Assembly (NCBI GenBank): GCA_038503075.1
Contig: JBCAML010000003.1
Location: 124,001 to 188,000 of the forward strand
DNA length: 64,000 bases
Reading direction: 5' to 3'
Source: Gyromitra esculenta
Lineage: Eukaryota; Ascomycota; Pezizomycetes; Pezizales; Discinaceae
Shown piece after piece: positions 12,499 through 21,624 of this stretch. The first letter of the stretch is position 1, and the number at the start of each line of letters is the position of its first letter. Made by a program: the position numbers and the translations under genes. The notes below the pieces were generated by a model that saw only the letters and a list, made by a program, of their open reading frames with translations, made no database searches and was not told the DNA's origin.

Positions 12499-13305
12499 TC
12501 AATCCACCATAAATCCTGCCGAAAAGAAGATCAAATTTACACCGAAGTTGTCGTTTTCAAGACCATCTGTATGGCCTGCAACATAACAGTGCTCTAACCT
12601 TTTTTCCCCATGTAGTCTTCCTTTCTTGGTGTCACTCTCCATCCCTAGTGTATTAACTGCAAATTTGAATCTCTGAATCATATCCTTCATCAACTGGGTA
12701 TAATTCTTTCCAACACAAAATCTCCCTTTCTCCTCCTCTCCGTCTTCACTGTTCCCGCCTTTCACCAGAAATGGTAGGCACAACCACAACCCTTCCCCAA
12801 CAGCAGTACTGCCCTCGACGAATAGTTTCAATCCACAGAACTTCCTCAAGAACATTCCCGTTGTCATTGACCCCTGTCCGTCTTTCCCATCCCATATATA
12901 CTTCCCGTATCCCTTCTCCACAAAGATATTCCTAACCTCGTTGTCAAGATCTCGCCGAAATACCGTACGGCAGTGGCAGATCTGTTTCCGCAACTCATCT
13001 TCCCTTGTTGCAGGGGCAGTGAGGCAACGATTACAAGGAGACGTGGTCTCGAGACGATGAACCCAGCGTGAATCGACATCATGACGGAAGGCTGCGATAA
13101 GATACTCTTCGATTCGGGTAGCAATTGACGGGGGGAGGCGAGAAATAGGAGGGAGGAGAAAGGAATTAGAATTCCCGTATTGATGGCAAAGACGAAATGC
13201 ATGAAGCGCAGGTAGGAGCACCACATAGGTGTGAATAGCGAGGAATAGCGAAGTTTGGGAGACGGAACGGGCCCAGATGAGGTGGGGAGTGGGGCTGGGC
13301 GTCAT
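12499..13305 (-). CDS. Protein of unknown function, 268 residues
   Basis: A single uninterrupted frame of 268 codons, the longest on this stretch, starting MTPSPTPHLIW. The N-terminal 45 residues are fairly hydrophobic (around FLAIHTYVVLLPALHAF) and could form a membrane segment. A segment LPPSIATRIEEYLIAAF resembles the short Leu-Pro helix openings of many fungal orphan proteins. A Cys-rich piece (CNRC...CHC, near residues 91-110) follows. The C-terminal half is mixed polar. I recognise no family and assign no function. The frame is long for this AT-rich context, which supports it being a gene, but introns could alter the ends. Confidence 0.55.
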   Translation of the reverse strand: MTPSPTPHLIWARSVSQTSLFLAIHTYVVLLPALHAFRLCHQYGNSNSFLLPPISRLPPSIATRIEEYLIAAFRHDVDSRWVHRLETTSPCNRCLTAPATREDELRKQICHCRTVFRRDLDNEVRNIFVEKGYGKYIWDGKDGQGSMTTGMFLRKFCGLKLFVEGSTAVGEGLWLCLPFLVKGGNSEDGEEEKGRFCVGKNYTQLMKDMIQRFKFAVNTLGMESDTKKGRLHGEKRLEHCYVAGHTDGLENDNFGVNLIFFSAGFMVD

Positions 13306-14208
13306 TTTCTCGATACGAAGGGGACTATTTCGAGAAGAAAGGAAGATGGATCGGTGTAGAGGCGAATAGCAGAAGTCTTGTTCTTGTCTGACGATCTCCT
13401 TTAGCTTGGGTATTGCTAGCCCTATTTTTTAGGTTCGCGTCGACCGCCTGTCTTTTGTTGGAAGGATCACAAAAAAGAAGAAAATATCGAGGAACTATAT
13501 GCTTCGCTTTCTACCCTTAATGAAGAACGTACAACCGTGTAAGAAAGGCTTTGACACTCTAATTAATGACTGTCTCGCCAGCGAGGTGGGGTTAAGGCTT
13601 TTCATACACGGCTGTACACCTGGAACACAAGGGGTCACTCGCTCAAATGATGTCGGCGATGATACTACCTCCACTCTCGTAAATATAAGCCAGGATAGCA
13701 ATGAAAATTCCAAGGATCCCCGGAAATGTAGTAGGTTTGAAGGTACGTAAGTAGCTTTCGGCCCTCTGTCGCAGCGTAGAAGATAATTTCAACTATTGCT
13801 CTAAACCTTGCGTAGCTCCGTAGGTCTCATCACTCCAGTGGTAAAATACAGTGCATATTATATTCCTCGTTAAGGAACCGGTTTCCGAAGAATGGATTGG
13901 TTGTCAGAACATGGATCAGTGGCATTGAGAACCGGTTGGTCACATCATGACCTGGCGGTTGAACGCGAGGGGAGACCCTGATATATGCTTCAGCACCATG
14001 TTGTAGTGCTTGGTGCGTATAAAAGCAAGAAGCCTTCAAGATTTATATATACATCTCTAGTGAATGTATGCACACTACACTATGAGTTTATTGTAGAGCT
14101 TTCATATTTCCACACCATGGGTTACGTAAGGAGATAAATTCCAATGATATTCTGTGTGGGGTATCATATACCCTTAATACTAGCATATAATCAAATATCT
14201 TATAATAG
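13306..14208. other. Intergenic region
   Basis: Holds an 83-bp inverted-repeat element at 13532-13614 (listed separately). The short frames overlapping it are by-products of the repeat. No gene is evident. Confidence 0.55.
13532..13614. mobile_element. 83-bp palindromic MITE-like element
   Basis: The left end CAACCGTGTAAGAAAGGCTT matches the complement of the right end AAGGCTTTTCATACACGGCTG with few mismatches. TA lies immediately outside both ends (13530-13531, 13615-13616). Only about 40 bp separate the arms, so the whole unit could fold as a hairpin. The layout (TA flank, CA/TG ends) matches Tc1/mariner-type MITEs. Only one copy was seen here. Confidence 0.7.
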
Positions 14209-15003
14209 TTAAAAAACTCGCTCTCCATATACCAGATAACCTTCACTCTTCCCATCCTCTCCTTTTAATTCTCCCATCCTGCAAACTGCTACCTTATCCA
14301 ACCTGACCCCATGCGCAAACAACACATCCTTATATTTATCAACTAAATCCTCTGCATCAAAAGTTCCCCTCTGATAACCTGACCATCCCCCTCCCCTACT
14401 TCCTCTGCTGCCTCTACCTCTACCCCGACCTCGACTTTCCCCTCCTCTCCCTCCCCTGGAATATTTCGTATTAACCACCGTCGCATGTAGCTTTAGTTCT
14501 CTTCCCTCCTCAACCATCAATCCCTCCCTCTCAAACTCCCCTCTAACCGCCTCAGCAAACACCTTCAGTCTCCCGGTTTCATCCCTGGGGACCGCATACA
14601 ACACCGAAGTCTTTCGTCTCGACCCCATGGCCTCAAGCCCTCTTAAGTCGATTGCCAACGGCTCTGTCTCAATACTCGGGCTTAACGACTGCACGATACT
14701 CGCAATATCGATGCCCGTCTCGACAAACTCCTTCGCACGTTGTAGTAGCGCAGGCGAAGTAAGTGACATGACACCGAGCGTCAGGTGCATTGTTATGACG
14801 GGCCGTACGGCAGAGGCAGATACGAGTTCCTCATTAATGACGACGTCGGTTTCGAGTGCTGCGAGGGAGCGTGTGAGTTCTGATGTGGCGTTGTGGAGTG
14901 GGATGCTGAGGAAATGGGTTAAGTGGGGTTTCTTGGACTTGGCGTCCGCTTGGGTTGCCGCTGGAGGAGTTGATCTGGATCCTGATGCCGTTGACGTTGA
15001 CAT
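14209..15003 (-). CDS. AKAP7-like 2H phosphoesterase with RGG tract
   Basis: 264 residues from the ATG at 15003. Two HxT motifs, HLT at residues 73-75 and HAT at 173-175, about 100 residues apart, mark a 2H phosphoesterase fold; surrounding sequence (THFLSIPLHN, FVETGIDIASIVQSL, LYAVPRDE) fits the AKAP7/ASCC1 branch. Such enzymes act on cyclic phosphate or 2'-5' linked RNA ends; the substrate here is not known. Just after the second HxT comes an Arg-Gly-rich tract (about residues 182-208, RGRGRGRG), an RNA-binding type sequence. The frame stays open upstream to ATG codons at 15054 and 15174; I prefer 15003 because it opens a polar Ser/Thr start like relatives, while the upstream part reads like a leader. 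An inverted-repeat element begins 181 bp upstream. Confidence 0.82.
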   Translation of the reverse strand: MSTSTASGSRSTPPAATQADAKSKKPHLTHFLSIPLHNATSELTRSLAALETDVVINEELVSASAVRPVITMHLTLGVMSLTSPALLQRAKEFVETGIDIASIVQSLSPSIETEPLAIDLRGLEAMGSRRKTSVLYAVPRDETGRLKVFAEAVRGEFEREGLMVEEGRELKLHATVVNTKYSRGGRGGESRGRGRGRGSRGSRGGGWSGYQRGTFDAEDLVDKYKDVLFAHGVRLDKVAVCRMGELKGEDGKSEGYLVYGERVF

Positions 15004-15787
15004 TTTCGAGATAGTGGATATGTGGAAGATGTTTTTTAATCTTGGCGGTTTCATATTTTCTGTGACGTTATATGAGCTGAGCCTCACTCTCGGAGTACGC
15101 CGATAAAGCCGGAGATAAGGATCCGGGAGTTGGAAGTTGGAACAGAGTAACCTGATAATTACAATTTCCAACACACAAGCGTACAGTCACTCACGGGGTG
15201 ACGGCGAATCCTGTCTGATGGCGAACAGGGGTCCGGTTACATCTCCAAACCATAGGATTCACAACTTTTTCACAAAACATTAGAAATTTTAGATTCCTAA
15301 TTACATGTAGTCTCTTCAGTCTATTGATCATAGGTGCTATTTCAGGATTATTTTATTCTTGAATTCGCTGTTGGGTGCTTTTCACGTTTTCTTGGGGAAT
15401 TACCATTGCTTGTTTAGTGCTTGGCCCGAGCAACCCTTGTTCGCCATCAGACAGGATTCGCCGTCACCCCGTGAGTGACTGTATGTATGTAGATACCACA
15501 TCACATCACGAGAAATAAGGATGAAACATGAAAATTGTTCTCGCCAATGACGCCTTTCTATTTCTTCTTCACCGTGAAAAAGGATCAAGAATATCTACAA
15601 GAAAAAACAACCAAAAAAGTGATATTACAGAGAACCGCGCAAGCATACCGAGGATCAGTGCTATCTATACGAATAAAAGACTAGACCGTAGGACACCACT
15701 GAGAGAAAGAAAAAAAAGAGTAGAGAGGGTTCTATATTTTGTTTTAGGGAACAGTCGTGACGAGGTAGGGAAATGGTATTGAGGGGT
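15004..15787. other. Intergenic region with a 298-bp element
   Basis: Promoter side of the phosphoesterase gene and 3' side of the cytochrome c gene, both on the minus strand. Most of it is the inverted-repeat element at 15184-15481. The remainder holds no gene. Confidence 0.6.
15184..15481. mobile_element. 298-bp MITE-like element with 44-bp inverted ends
   Basis: The first 44 bp, opening CAGTCACTCACGGGGTGACG, recur as a perfect inverted copy at the right end. TA flanks both sides (15182-15183 and 15482-15483). The interior is AT-rich with no coding capacity. CAG...CTG ends and TA flanks point to a non-autonomous Tc1/mariner-type element. Perfect arms suggest recent insertion or recent arm conversion. 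It lies between the 2H phosphoesterase start and the cytochrome c 3' end. Confidence 0.9.
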
Positions 15788-16481
15788 TTATTTGGTTGCG
15801 TTGCGCAAGTGGCTAAGGTAAAGTTAGCAAAGGCTCTTCCCTTGATCCATAAAAAAAAAAAAACTGGTAGTTTAGCGTACGTGATCAAGTCATTCCTGTC
15901 TTTATCCTTCTTCAGACCACCGAAAGCCATTTTGGTTCCGGGAATGAATTTCTTGGGGTTCTCAAGGTAATCGAACTGCACGGAAATCATATGTTAGCAA
16001 ACCACTCTGACTTGGTACTTTTTCAACAATAACAAAAATTAATCTCACCAGAGTGTCCTCATTCCAGACTACACCCTTCTGTTTGTTGGCATCGGTGTAT
16101 TGGAAGCCCTCAACCTGTCCAGACTTGCGTCCGAAGAGACCGTGTAGGTTCGGGCCAATCTTGTTGGATCCGCCAGCCTCGAGGGTGTGGCATTGAGCAC
16201 AGCGGGTCTTGAACAAGTTCGCACCCTTAGAGTCGTTACCTAGAGCGAAGACACGTTAGCGATAAGTTCGATATCTTTACATCTCACCTGCCCTTATTTG
16301 CAGGCATCCCTATCCCCATCCAAAAATGGATGCCGTAAGATAGAGCTTCCGAGATTCACAGAGATTGCAATTCCGCCTCACAGCGGGATTCGGGCGCACG
16401 ATGATGACACCGCATCGTAACAGAGAAAAAGAAAAGAAGAGAGAACAATCGAGAAATTGTGATACCTTCTGCGAAACCCAT
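15788..16481 (-). CDS. CYC1: Cytochrome c
   Basis: Four exons on the minus strand: 16466-16481, 16049-16239, 15881-15975, 15788-15812, giving 108 residues, the usual length. The first exon encodes only MGFAE plus one base. The second carries the haem-attachment motif CAQCH within [15 protein letters not shown], and the third has the Met ligand region [12 protein letters not shown]. The last exon ends ITHLRNATK. Cytochrome c carries electrons from complex III to complex IV in the mitochondrial intermembrane space. The first intron is long (226 nt) for this window. A CCAATCA box lies 264 bp upstream of the ATG, as expected for a gene under the Hap/CCAAT-binding complex. Confidence 0.96.
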
Positions 16482-16744
16482 TGTATCAGAAAAAAGTGCC
16501 TATCGAGTAAAAAAATAAAAGGTGAATATGTGATAACGACCGCGTAGGTGATTGATTGATTGATAGCGAGAGGAGTGAGAGTGAAGTCGAAGTGAGAGCG
16601 AGGATGAGACGAAGCCAGGGTTAAAAAAGGATCTCGGGGGATGGGCGGCAAAGGAAATTTTTTCCACCTCTACGTCTAAGTTCTCTAAACAAGGAATTAT
16701 GGCAGATGTGGCGGTGAAACAACGGGTTAAGCCACCCGGGCGAG

Positions 16745-16751
16745 CCAATCA
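16745..16751. promoter_or_regulatory. CCAAT-box (CCAATCA) upstream of cytochrome c
   Basis: CCAATCA is the preferred core of the fungal CCAAT-binding (Hap) complex, which controls respiratory and haem-related genes. It sits 264 bp upstream of the cytochrome c ATG. Binding is inferred, not seen. Confidence 0.5.
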
Positions 16752-17394
16752 CAGCTCTATTATTTGCGAGACGGTTGGACTGGGCTAAAGCAGGCTTTCC
16801 GGGATCGCCCGTCCTGGCGTTGGCCCGCGGCGTGACAAGATGTTCCCTACCTACGTAGCCAGCTGCCATTTTACCGGTACTGCGGGAATTTCTTGATGGG
16901 CTGAACAAGTCCCCAGGGCTCGACGACGGAACATGATGGATGCTGTCTTACTGTGCAGCAAGGAGTATCGATTACAATCGTGTTTCCGCTTGTGATAAGT
17001 TAGGTTTTTTCTTTTGATATTTTTTGATATCATGAGGCTGAAAATGCCCATCGCCGGTATCCGATGAGTCGCATTCGCTGCACAGGTTCTCGGGTCCCAG
17101 GAACGATGGCTAAGAGAACTCGACGAGTCGTTTGTGCGACCAACAACCAGAGCCGCAGAGTAGGTTTGCGAAGAAAAGAAATCTAGAAATTAAAAAATAG
17201 AATGTGCTCTAGAACATCCTATCTTCAGTAGTCATAAGCGCGTGGTCACGTGGCCAAGGAATGTGGAAGATGGACGTCAGACTCCCGAATAAGTATTTGT
17301 AGCTCTCGGGTATCGGCTAAAGAAACACCAAGATACATCTACAGAGCGAAACGCTTAGCATCATTTCCATCCCTATTTTGGCGGATTGTCATTA

Positions 17395-17828
17395 GGGGTA
17401 ATCAAACGCTGAAAGCCCCCGGGAGTTGAAGGTGAATTGAAACTTTTGGGGAGCGTTTCTAGGCCATTTGTAGAAAAGCACAGTTGAAAAAAACTTCAAC
17501 TCTTCATCTGGCTTCCAGGCCAGATGAACGAGTTTAGCTGGTTGAAACCCGATAGGCCTATACTACTTCTGAGAAAGTGAACTCCAATAACGGGGAGTGA
17601 CCCTTGTAGTGCCGAGAAAATTGGGACTTCGTTCTATTTGTGTATGCCCTTCACTCATTTTGTTCAAGTTGAACCCTAGCCCTATTGCGCTAAGCCAGGG
17701 ATTTTTTTTCCGTTGAACTGGATCCTCAATCCTTCAACCTGGGTGACAACTTTCATTGGCTCGCAATTCCCGACTGAAAGTCTCAACTCACCTTCAACTC
17801 CTGGGGGAAATCAACGTTTGATTACCCC
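17395..17828. mobile_element. 434-bp inverted-repeat (MITE-like) element
   Basis: The left end starts GGGGTAATCAAACGCTGAAA and continues CCCCCGGGAGTTGAAGGTGA. The complement of the right end begins GGGGTAATCAAACGTTGATT and continues through CCCCCAGGAGTTGAAGGTGA, so the arms match over about 55 bp with some changes. TA lies at both borders (17393-17394, 17829-17830). An internal hairpin, TTCATCTGGC/GCCAGATGAA, sits near 17502-17527. There is no coding capacity. Single copy in this window. Confidence 0.82.
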
Positions 17829-18417
17829 TATTGGGTACATGTAATTAAGAATCTGAAGCTGTCCATTAGAAGAGCAAGCACGGAACTATAGAAGGTTATA
17901 GAAACCTTTGAAGGTTGTCTTGGTGATAAAAATCTATAATGTACCCGTTGCTCGGGCTTCTGGAGACTGTAAAGGTATGGAAACCGAGTGGAGAGGCGAG
18001 TGATATTATGTAAGGCCAAAAACATAGTAAATCAACAAGACCGGGATAGGATGATACAGTTTTGACACTGTAAAGCCATAAATACAAGAGATATTTCTAA
18101 ATTAGGGACTGTAGGTTGGATTGTAATCTTCTGATGACTACTTGCATTTTTAGTGTGTGGGGTTAATTATTAACGAAGTACATGTAGCCATGTCTCGTGC
18201 AAAGGCTCTTCGTCGGTAGGAACGACTGTGCCAATAGCCTCGTTACGGGTAGAAAGAAACACTGCCCACCACTCCAAGAGATAAAAATAATTAATATAGC
18301 AGGGTTAGGTTTGTCACGTGACCTTCTCCGAACATCGTATTCGAGACCGTGTCCACTTCTTGAACCTTTTCATTCACTGGCTGAGCCTTACACTTCATTC
18401 AACACCCGTCTTTCAAA

Positions 18418-19323
18418 ATGACGCCCTTCCTAACGAATCTCCTTATGTCCTCGCCGCTGCTATTCCTAGCAGCTCTCATTCTTTACGTCTTCGACCGCGC
18501 GGAAAATCTTCGTCGTGGTGCCGGTCTGCTGCCGCCTGAACCTGCCCAGGAACCATCACCACAGTCCCACGGCCTAGAGGAAGCAGACCGGGTAGGAGAG
18601 GAACAACCTACCGCCCCCTACGACGAAGAATATGATGAGGAACTAGACGGATTCGAAGGCGAAAATGGGGAAGGGGAGGGAGCGCCGGCTACTCCGGGGG
18701 AGCCTATAATAGAGAACGACACCGAGAACCCGATACCTCTACCTCCGTCTGCTCAGCTTCGTGATCGTATCCCACGCACCCGTACGGTTGGGGCTAAAAA
18801 GGCACGTTCCCTCGCTCGTCGCGATCAGCGTCGTGCATACCATGAATTCCTTCAGACGCAGCAATCGGAACGCGCACGCCAAGCCGCAGAAATCGCAGAC
18901 GAAGAGGAAGAGCGATTGTTTGAGGAGAAACGCCGGCGTGCACTTGCTGAAGAGGAGATCGTGGCGAAGAGAGAGCGGGAGAGGCTTGAGCGGATTGAAG
19001 CAGAACGAAAACGGGAGGAGGAGAGGAGGAGGGATGTTGATAGGGTTAGGGTTATTGTTTCCACGCGTGGAAATGGGAGAAAGGCGTGGAGGTTGGAGGA
19101 GCTTGCGAAAACGGTTGAGAGGGATGAGGCGTGGGTTAAGGAAGCGTTGAAGTTAGAAGGGCTGGTAGGGGGCAAGATGGGTGAGTGGAGGATGATTACG
19201 GGAGAAGGGTGGTATGTTGTTGTGGGAGAGGCAGAGTTAGGAGCGTTGTATACGGAACTGGAGAAGAGGGGAAAGATGGAGTGGGGAGAAATGGCAAAGA
19301 TTCTAGAGGGAGTGGTTGCCTGA
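18418..19323 (+). CDS. DDRGK1/UFBP1-like ER membrane protein
   Basis: A single exon of 301 residues. The N-terminus has a hydrophobic segment (about residues 9-25, SSPLLFLAALILYVF) that would anchor the protein in a membrane, followed by an acidic Pro-rich linker. Residues about 123-206 are a charged coiled coil opening VGAKKARSLARRDQRRA, closely like the start of the DDRGK1 coil. A C-terminal winged-helix-like part follows (VIVSTRGNGRKAWRLEELAKTV to the end). In animals and plants DDRGK1 scaffolds UFL1 for UFM1 conjugation at the ER. The DDRGK residues themselves are not conserved here (TGEGWY in their place). The family call rests on order of parts and sequence feel; the role in a fungus is open. 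Confidence 0.78.
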   Translation: MTPFLTNLLMSSPLLFLAALILYVFDRAENLRRGAGLLPPEPAQEPSPQSHGLEEADRVGEEQPTAPYDEEYDEELDGFEGENGEGEGAPATPGEPIIENDTENPIPLPPSAQLRDRIPRTRTVGAKKARSLARRDQRRAYHEFLQTQQSERARQAAEIADEEEERLFEEKRRRALAEEEIVAKRERERLERIEAERKREEERRRDVDRVRVIVSTRGNGRKAWRLEELAKTVERDEAWVKEALKLEGLVGGKMGEWRMITGEGWYVVVGEAELGALYTELEKRGKMEWGEMAKILEGVVA

Positions 19324-21624
19324 TTTAGTGCGCGGCCTAAGAATTTCCAAAGTGTGTTTTTTCGTTGTTTTATTTGATGGCGTTTGGGATGGGATTAAAG
19401 GATTCCTGGGTCTCTGAATAAAAATGTTTATGTTTTGGGCCATCTAAAATTTCTAGAGTTAAACACTTTAAGAAACTACATGCGCGTGTGGTCGGTTCTT
19501 TGCTAGTACGTGAATGTTTTTAAATCCGGTGTACTAGTTTTGTTCCATGTCTTTTCGAGTATGTCTCCTCATTGAAATTGACCTCTTGTAGGACGTATCT
19601 GCTCGGGCGCCGGCCGGTGAGGCCGGATAGTAGTACAATAAAATAAAATAAAAACGAACACCAAGTTTCATAAGTCTAAGGGAGCTGGCGAAGAATCTGT
19701 CAAGCCCGGTGAGTTATGGGAGGAAACCATAATTTACCGATCGAACTAGCTTACTTAGGGAGACCAAGTTTGATACTGTCCTAGTGATCCAAGCCTTCCT
19801 TTCCACTGATTTATGCCTCGGTTTTGATGTTAGTTGCGAGAGGGAAGGGTGCGTAAACTGAACCTCGATTTGCTTGCTGTAGTATTTGTGGGTACAATTG
19901 TGAAACCTGAGCTGAGAGTAGGTATTTAGATCTACGAATGAATAAGCAGTATTTATTAGATACCTTTTTGGTAGCTGGTCATGGTTGATGCCTGTAACGA
20001 GTCGTGGCTGAAATCGTAGAGTTGTAGCTATATGATTTTGGTTTCGGGGTATTTTAGTAGGACCCGTAACCCCCCCTTCCACTTTGGCCATCTCGGGGCC
20101 ATCCTGGGCTCGGCTCTCTCTGAATTTGTTGGAAGAATAAGTATGTAGGGAGTCGATTGCTCAATTCTCTAAAGGTTGGCAACACGCTCCTGCCTATGTG
20201 CTCTCTCATTTCTGCCCCCTAAACCATACTCTGAGACCTTTATTGGAAAGTCCTGCTAATAAACTGCATTATCGACGCTCGAGTGACAAGCTATTTAATT
20301 TGGCATATCTAGATAACCGATGTTATTTTGGAACGTCGTTCACTCATATAAATTTCCCTGGGTATTCGTTATTATTTTTCCGTAAGATAAAATGAGTGCT
20401 GCGCCCCCAAACTGACATTTTTGTTCCGTTTTGGGTCATCTATTTCGCTAACCTGCAGGGGCTTTTAACTCATGAATGGCTATATTCCTTGCACAACAAT
20501 ATATGTACAGCTATATGATGAAGTTCTATTCTCGTGGTAACGGTAACTTAGCGGACTGGGCGAAAAACGAATATAGCGTGCTAATCTAACTATCAGATTA
20601 TCAGGGGGTCGAGGCAGAGTTATTTTGGTAAATAATCAAGCTATAATATCCTTAATCAATCTCTACCGTGCTTTCTGAAACGAAAGATAAGGATTTCTGT
20701 GAGTATGCGCGTGGGTCTAGATTGTATGCAAAGGGAAGAATGACTGCCTGCGGTACGAGATTATTCTCTACGATATGTAATCTACTTCACGCTATATACA
20801 TGTATCTACCCGCGTCCTGAATTTTGTACTTGCTTGGCATAGTATTTGAGGGATAGTTGGCTGCCTGTTTCCGCTAATTATTTGCGGGGCTTCGGGACTT
20901 CGAAAGCCTGCGCGTAGCCGTGTTTTTTGCTTGAGGGCATGGCCATATTACCGGTGAGATTTCGAAGTATTTGAATTCCGGCAAACCTTAAGCACCATGC
21001 GCAAGACATGATAATAGATGTATGATCCCGCTCTTTCACCAATAATCACTCGGGTCTGCTGGCGATGCTAAATGTGGTTCTAAATATTGATACATACAAC
21101 AGAAAAGAGGCATCTTTCCTCTGGCATAAAATAAAGCGAAAATTCTAGTATCTGTGAGCAAATACAGGGGGGCTTTTTTGGCCCATATGCATGCATGATG
21201 GATAAATCGGATGCAAAAAATTTATTTGGTAACAATAATTACTGTATGATTGCTTTATACTGGTGTGCTACACGTTGCTGGTATCAATTTTTCTGTTGAT
21301 CGGATGAAAGGTTTACTTTTTGTTCGCTCTGGGTTTGGTGCGACGGGGTTTCCCGCCACATGAGCATTTGAGTGCAGACACATAAACAATCAGACTCGGA
21401 AAACAGTGTAGTACAGGTATATGAGCCGTTATCGTAATATCAATCCATTTATTAGCGTGAAGCATCTATCTGAATCGTTCGACAGAAGTATAGACATGGA
21501 AGATGAAATAGTAAATCGCTAGAAACAGAACCCCATCGCTGCCTATCAACCTTGATATTATTTAACAGGAAAAAATAAAACGAAAACAATGAAAGTACCA
21601 AATCAACGGCGGAACTGGCTTTAT
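19324..21624. other. Intergenic region
   Basis: About 2.3 kb AT-rich sequence between converging genes. Short frames only (for example 19714-20091, minus), none with a recognisable domain. I see no element with clear inverted ends. Confidence 0.55.

Larger units (their letters stand above)
16482..18417. other. Intergenic region between cytochrome c and the DDRGK-like gene
   Basis: Divergent promoter space for cytochrome c (minus) and the DDRGK-like gene (plus). It contains a CCAATCA box at 16745-16751, TGAT tandem units near 16548-16562, and a 434-bp inverted-repeat element at 17395-17828. Short frames here show no domain. Confidence 0.55.

Noticed and set aside
15004..15174. 57-residue N-terminal extension of the 2H phosphoesterase frame
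   Set aside because: Composition unlike the rest and it reaches to the border of the inverted-repeat element; more likely leader sequence.
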